A DNA stretch of 64,000 bases from Chaetorhynchus papuensis. Lineage: Eukaryota; Chordata; Aves; Passeriformes; Rhipiduridae. How positions within the stretch are numbered: position 1 is the stretch's first letter; each line of letters opens with the position of its first letter. The position numbers were made by a program, and so were the translations under genes. Below the pieces are notes generated by a model. That model was not told where the DNA came from. It worked only from the letters and a program-made list of their open reading frames with translations, and ran no database searches. The stretch covers positions 272,643 to 336,642 of the forward strand of contig VWYX01000911.1 of the NCBI GenBank assembly GCA_013396525.1. Reading direction: 5' to 3'. Shown piece after piece: positions 58,441-64,000 of this stretch.

Positions 58441-61400
58441 TAAGGCTTCTTGTGACCTTTTTTGCATTAATGTTTTCACTTGAATACATATTTATTTAGT
58501 CATCCCCCAGTTTGTTTCCTCTTAAGGTGTTGGGAACATTATGATAAATAGAACTGTTTAGTGGTGTTTTCTTGGTACAAGCTACCACTCAAACACCATT
58601 TCTGGAAATTCAGTGGCTCTGACTTTACCTCTACTGAACTTAGTTTTACTGTACACATATGTTCAGTTCTTTGAAATTTGTGGAATGGCTGGTTATTTAC
58701 TTTAAGAATAATGATTGGAAAAAAACTGTTAACACTTTCTGCTTAAAATCTGAGCTCGAAGAAAGGTTGGTGAGTTATTGCTGAGGTCTGCACTCCATTA
58801 GAATGGCCTAAACATGGCAGAATTGCATCTGTTGGCAAACAACCGCGAAGTCAGAACAGAAAACATGACCATTTGGGAAACAGCCCCTTCTTTCACACAC
58901 TCAGCTGTGGTAAATGCAGAGATGGTTGTGACCAGAGTGAAAGGAGCTGGTGCTGACTCCAGGTGTGCACAGCTGTAATTAGCAACCCTCACTCTGCCCT
59001 GAGCCAGTCAAACGGTGCCATGCATGTGATCGCTACACTGTCCCTTCCTGGTGCTGAATCTGGCACCTGGTGACTGAGATGCCATCAGCTAATGTAGCAT
59101 CATTTTGGAATTTACTAGGAAAACAAACAAATGAAAATGGAGCAAATGCTCATAAGCTCTGCTCAGTTTTGGCCTGTTAAGAACACCAATCCAAAGGCAG
59201 CAGTTTTGTGTAAACAAAAATGATGAAAAGTCAGCTTTGCTGAGGAGTCCCAGATGCAGATTTCCTGTACAGCAGCACAGCTCCTACTGGCACAGGACAT
59301 GAGTTTCTATTTGCCTGTGAGTGATTTGCAAACACCTGCTGAGAATGGGCTGAGTAACCACACTTGGCTCTTCAGAAAGTCCAAGAACATGGTATGTGTA
59401 GCAGTGTTAACAGCCAGACCACAGCATGTCACACGCTGAATTGTCCTGGCAGCCCTCGAAGAAATCAGTTAAACTGCTTAAACTTAGCATACCCTAAAGG
59501 AAAATGCTTTATTGCTGAAGCTTTAAAAGCATCCATTTTTCATGAAAAAACTCCCAACCAAATGCCATCAAAAAGCCCCAAACCAAAACAAACCATGAGC
59601 ATTTGGTTTTAAAGTAGTTTACATAAAAACTTTTAGAGCAAACAGAAGGGAAAGATTTATTAAGTAGCTAAGCAGCACTTCATTTGTAATGATTGTTGAG
59701 TGTCCACATGCAGTAAGTGAAAGGAACTAAACCTCAATCTCCCAAATGGTGTCGTACAAGTTAGAGAAAACCCGTTTTCTTTCAATAAGTAAAACAAACA
59801 AAATACTTTGCTTGTAGATTATTCAAGTGTTTCCCCAGTGTCATCTGGAAAAAACAAACTCCCTTTTTATACGTATTTGCCTATATTTTGATGTTATTAT
59901 CAAACAAACAACTAGGCTATTATTGTACAATATGGGAAAGCAGTCATAATTATTGTTCTGAAGTGCTTCAATCTGCTTAAGAATGTTTGAAAGCATTTAA
60001 AGCATTGACATATTATTTGTCTAGTGTTGCTTTACAGTAGTTTTAATTCTCACTGACCATGTGCCATGCTTTCCTTGCAGACAACTGCAATTCCAGCTTT
60101 ACCTGTGAGAGCCTCCTGTCCCTATGGCTGGGATCCTCATTAAGATTGGAGACAACACTGTCTGCGACCTTAAAAAATACACCCAAACACATAGAAAGCC
60201 CCAACAAACCAGAACCCCCCCCTCATGCACATTTACTGTAAGCTGGAAAACACCAAGTATCAGATTCATCCAGACAGAGGTCCCAGGTCTGCTGTGAAAT
60301 ACATCTTAATTCAAGTCAATGGCAGAAAGAGGCACTTGGGGAAAGGATTAGTCTTTCCTTAAGGCAGACTGCTGAAGTAGAGCAGATAAAATGTGTTCTA
60401 AGAGAGCTCATTTCTCCTTAGTGTGAATGCAGAAAGGCTATTGCATTTATCTAACAAAACACAGGTATAATTTAGGCAAAAACTCCACTACAGGAGACCC
60501 AGAGACATGGGGAATTCTAACTAATCTGACTTAGAGCAGGAGGCATGGTTCTCTCCTTTTATTTCATATCATATATACACCAAACACTTTTTTTTAAGTT
60601 GCAAGAAAATCAAGTCTAATTTCTTAGGTTTTTCCCTATGCAAAAAGGCCCTCAAGATCTAAAAATGCCTGCTACCATCCCATGCATGCTTTGTTGACAT
60701 ACCAGGATCTTGAATCTGGGTGAGTCATGCAGGCATCCATCCCAGACATCCATCCCAGTTCCTGATGGTCTGGCTGTACCGAGGCACTGCACCAGGGCAA
60801 AGGAACACCTCAGTGTTGCAGGTGAAGGAGTCACAGAGATTCTGAACTGGATCCACCATCACTCACCCATAGATTTCAGATCCTAGTAAAGCAGATTAAC
60901 ACCTTTTACATTACGCCAGTCAATCTAAAATTATTAAATCAAGTTGTTACCAAGCTGTTCTCAAAAATTCTCAGGAGAGGAATTACGTAGCTTTAAGCGT
61001 ATTTATTTTTGCATGTAAAGACAGTGTGTTCCACGACCATCACTACTGTTTTTATCATGGGTTTTATTCTTCTGTTACAATTCATCCTGAATTGTGGCTC
61101 TTACAGTGCAGCTCTTTTTAAGGAAGTTCTCCCTTCTCTTCACTAGAGGGCAGCCCATAACCACATATAAGCAACTACCAGCCTGGTAACATTGCAGCAA
61201 GCAAAATAAGGTTCTTTAAGGACAGCTGAGTTTTAGACCGATAAATCAGGGACCAATTTAAACCAAAATTACTTCTGGTCCAATAGTGCCATTACCAGAA
61301 GTTTCCCTGGAACCTGATAAGAGCTCCCATCAGTGAGTGAGTTCAGTAGGTGTGAGCACATGCCCTGGGCCAGAACTCAGAATAAGATCAAGAATGATTC

Positions 61401-64000
61401 TCAGTTTTATATGAGTTATTCTGCATCCAGCCTGCAACTGAGAATAGCTGCATGACCAGGTCAAGGTGCCTTGGTGTACAAGGATTGATTCCTGCATTTC
61501 TGAGGGGAATAACCTAAGCAATGAAGTTTGCTTTCAGGAAAATAATTCATTGGAACAGTAGCTGTTTTATTCCCCAAAGGAAAACTTAGGGAAAAAAAAG
61601 AATGTAATGCTATTTAAAATGTACAAAGACAACAAAAATTAAGTTGCAGTTCTCTTGTTTTAGAAAATTAACTCTTTAGAGAAGTCTTACCTCTTTAAAA
61701 GTATTCTGTACAATTCTTATGTGAATTCACACAACACACAACAAAGGTAACCAAATAACAACTGGTCTTGAAGCCATAAGCTACCAGCTCATTAATTATC
61801 TTTCTTTTTCTAGCAAAATTAGGCCTTATGTTCCAAGAAGTATACTTTATTGTAAAAGATTATAACATCTACTTTCAGAAAATTTTCATTGCTTACAGGT
61901 AATGGACAAAGTCTAGACAAGAAATAAACAAGAAAAAAGTTGCTCACATCAAGAATTGACTCTGTTCTCCATTTATCTGATGATTTTCCCAAAATTTTCA
62001 AAGAAAGAGTACTCCAGAAGCCTCTGCTTACTGAAAGAGACCATTTAATAAAACCAAAGATGGCTGAGCAACCTGTACTATGCACAACACTAATGCAAGT
62101 TTCAACACCTGTTTAATGTCTCACTAATTCTTCACCAACTCCTTGTTTCAGAGCTGGGAAAAGGCTGGAACAGCAGGTATATTACCCTGTTTACAGTAAC
62201 GCATTTTCTGGAGTTTTCAAGAGATACTAAGTGCATTCTAAGGAATCAATTCTTTATGTTGAGACTTTAGTACTTTTAGTCTAAAAATAACAAATGGGAA
62301 AACTTTATTCCATAAAGCTGCAAAATCTCTCAGCTTCCTATTCTGTAATTTGTAGGAGGAATATGAAGGGGCAATTGCTAGGAAAAAGAAACATTCACAT
62401 TATGTACTTTACACATGCATTTTTCAGAGAAACAACATTGAAAATGACAACAAACTGTATCTTAAAAACAGGCCAATATGAAATTAGAAGGTTGACAGTT
62501 CTGCAGTTATGACCATAGAATCACAGAATGGTTTGGGTTGGGAGGGACCTTAAAGATAATCTCGCTCCAACCCTCTGCCATGGGCAGGGACACCTTCCAC
62601 TAGACCAGGTTGCTCAGAGCCCCATCCAGCCTGGCCTTGAACATTTCCAGGAGTAAGGCATCCACAGCTGCTCTGGGCAACCTCTTCCAGTGCCTCATCA
62701 TCCTCACAAGTAAAGAATTTATTCCTAATACCTAATCTAAACCTTTTCTCTTTCAGTTTGAAATCATTCCCCCTTATTTTGTCATGCTCTTCTAAATAGT
62801 CTCTCTCCATGATTTTCTCTTGTCAAAAAATACTTCATAAAAATCCTGAGTTTCATAAGAGACAGATGCCTCTTAGAGTTTTCCTAAAAATACTGCCCTA
62901 GTTTACTGCTTTCTTGGTTTTATTACTCCTAAGCAGGAGTTGATGTCATGCCAAGCGTTACAAGATCTTGAGGAAAAGGATTCGATTACTGCAAGCAGGT
63001 AAAAGCTGGCCATATGCTTGGCACATGGATCCTGCTACTACAAAAAATGGATTTTCTTTCTGTAACCCTTAGAGACAGTATGAATATATATTTACCAGTA
63101 CTAAACTAGTAAAGAATAGTACATTAATAATCCAAATGACAGGACACTTCTTTTTTCTCTGATGAAAAGTCCATCCCACCAGCATCTCAGACTTTGGTTT
63201 AATTTGGGTGGTTGGCACTGTTCCTATCAATTCCTTCAAATGAAATTATATTTCTTTACAACAGCTGTCCTGTAAGAATACTTGCTGTTGACTTTGATCT
63301 GCTGGATAGCTAAAATTTACTGAAAGAGGTCAGAAAGATAGAAAGCAGTTCAGGGGAGTAAACAGTGAAGGAGATAAAAGGAGGGAAAAGTTCAAGAAAC
63401 ACAAAAAGAACACCAAAACCCACCAGGTCTGAAAAGGAAAGTAGAAACCTGTATGAAAGGGAAACAGTGGCAAATGTTGAAAAAGTTCAAAAGGAAGATG
63501 AGAGAGAGTATAAAATCTAAACCGATTTGTAACTATAGCTGAAAAATTAAGGCTTGGTAAAGTAAAAAATGAGTCCTCATGCCCCCACAACCAAAAAAAA
63601 CTTCAAAGACTATTTAGCACAAGACAGAAAGCAGGTCAGGAAATGTGAGTCCGCTGGGATCTAGGCAATTTTTGTCTTTATTTTGAAAGAAGTCACGCTT
63701 CTCTGAAAAAAAGCAAAACCCGAAACCCTCCAAGTCCCACGGTCACCTTTCAGTTGACTTTGACAGGCTTTGGATCAATGTTATTTGTGCAAGGTATCTA
63801 GAGTCAAGTTCAAAGAACTGTTCAACAAAAGGTTTCATTTGCACAAGTAGTTTCATTGTGCCTCCAACACAGCTGAGCAGCTTCCTTACTACAGTCAGAT
63901 TCCCCTGTATTCCCCCACCATCCACTGTATTTCAGCATGAAAGCAAGTTATCAGTAATGGTCATAAGATGGTCAATAAAAGATGGATGCTTGATATCAGT
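58441..64000. other. Intergenic region downstream of SMARCA5
   Basis: No gene I can support. By synteny the next gene should be FREM3 on the minus strand, but no frame here shows recognisable FREM domains. Contains a minus-strand CR1 (62513-62812) and ordinary AT-rich sequence. Confidence 0.6.
62513..62812 (-). mobile_element. CR1 LINE 3' end, minus strand
   Basis: Starts CATAGAATCACAGAATGG and continues GTTTGGGTTGGGAGGGACCT, CCATGGGCAGGGACACCTTC and CCTGGCCTTGAACATTTCCA, the reverse complement of a CR1 3' end. It runs to about AGTCTCTCTCCATG. About 300 bp and fairly well preserved. Confidence 0.95.

Noticed and set aside
58814..58978. A 54-codon + strand ORF after SMARCA5, open on the minus strand as well
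   Set aside because: Starts with a normal ATG and looks fairly balanced in composition, but no family is recognised, it lies beyond the SMARCA5 poly(A) signal and has no neighbouring exons; length is within chance.
61819..62085. Minus-strand ORF of 88 codons as a possible FREM3 3' exon
   Set aside because: FREM3 is expected on this side and strand by synteny, but the translation shows no CSPG or Calx-beta features and is Leu/Phe/Ser-rich as expected of AT-rich noncoding sequence.
62550..62810. Minus-strand ORF containing a CR1-like reading frame
   Set aside because: It lies in the CR1 3' untranslated region, which is not part of the reverse transcriptase ORF.

Overview
The window is vertebrate nuclear DNA, almost certainly from a bird. 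Exons are small and separated by AT-rich introns. The interspersed repeats are mostly CR1 LINE 3' ends, the typical avian retroposon, and there is one solo endogenous-retrovirus LTR. The species cannot be fixed from the sequence alone. Both recognisable genes lie on the + strand, head to tail, in the order known from human 4q31 (GAB1 then SMARCA5).

Region 1 (1-about 28,250) is the 3' two thirds of GAB1, the docking adaptor downstream of receptor tyrosine kinases. Positions 1-3375 are intron. Eight coding exons follow (3376-3977, 5781-5866, 6073-6376, 18006-18095, 19860-19953, 20286-20409, 23362-23484, 23679-23837), giving about 526 residues up to the stop at 23835-23837. The PH-domain exons lie off the left edge. 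The 90-nt exon at 18006 is the conserved cassette that separates the long and short GAB1 isoforms. The 3' UTR has candidate poly(A) signals at 25546 and 28232.

Region 2 (about 28,250-35,100) is intergenic: microsatellites, G/T-rich tracts, a cysteine-rich short ORF of unknown nature, and two + strand CR1 3' ends. The larger CR1 stops just upstream of a roughly 1-kb CpG island.

Region 3 (35,100-58,440) is the complete SMARCA5 (SNF2H/ISWI) gene. It has 24 coding exons from the ATG at 35540 to the stop at 58212-58214, a predicted protein of 1041 residues, and a poly(A) signal at 58418. The joined exons keep frame throughout and carry AutoN, both helicase lobes (GLGKT, DEAH, later SF2 motifs) and HAND-SANT-SLIDE. 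One intron uses a GC-AG boundary. Introns hold a solo LTR, a CR1 very close to a splice donor, a 54-bp tandem array next to a splice acceptor, and a 310-bp polypurine tract.

Region 4 (58,440-64,000) has no gene I can support, only a minus-strand CR1.

The two genes are neighbours by ancestral synteny and do not form a joint system: GAB1 acts in cytoplasmic signalling, SMARCA5 in nuclear nucleosome spacing. I found no previously undescribed multi-gene system. The points worth a second look are site-level changes in GAB1, the GC-AG intron, and repeats placed close to splice sites and to the SMARCA5 promoter.
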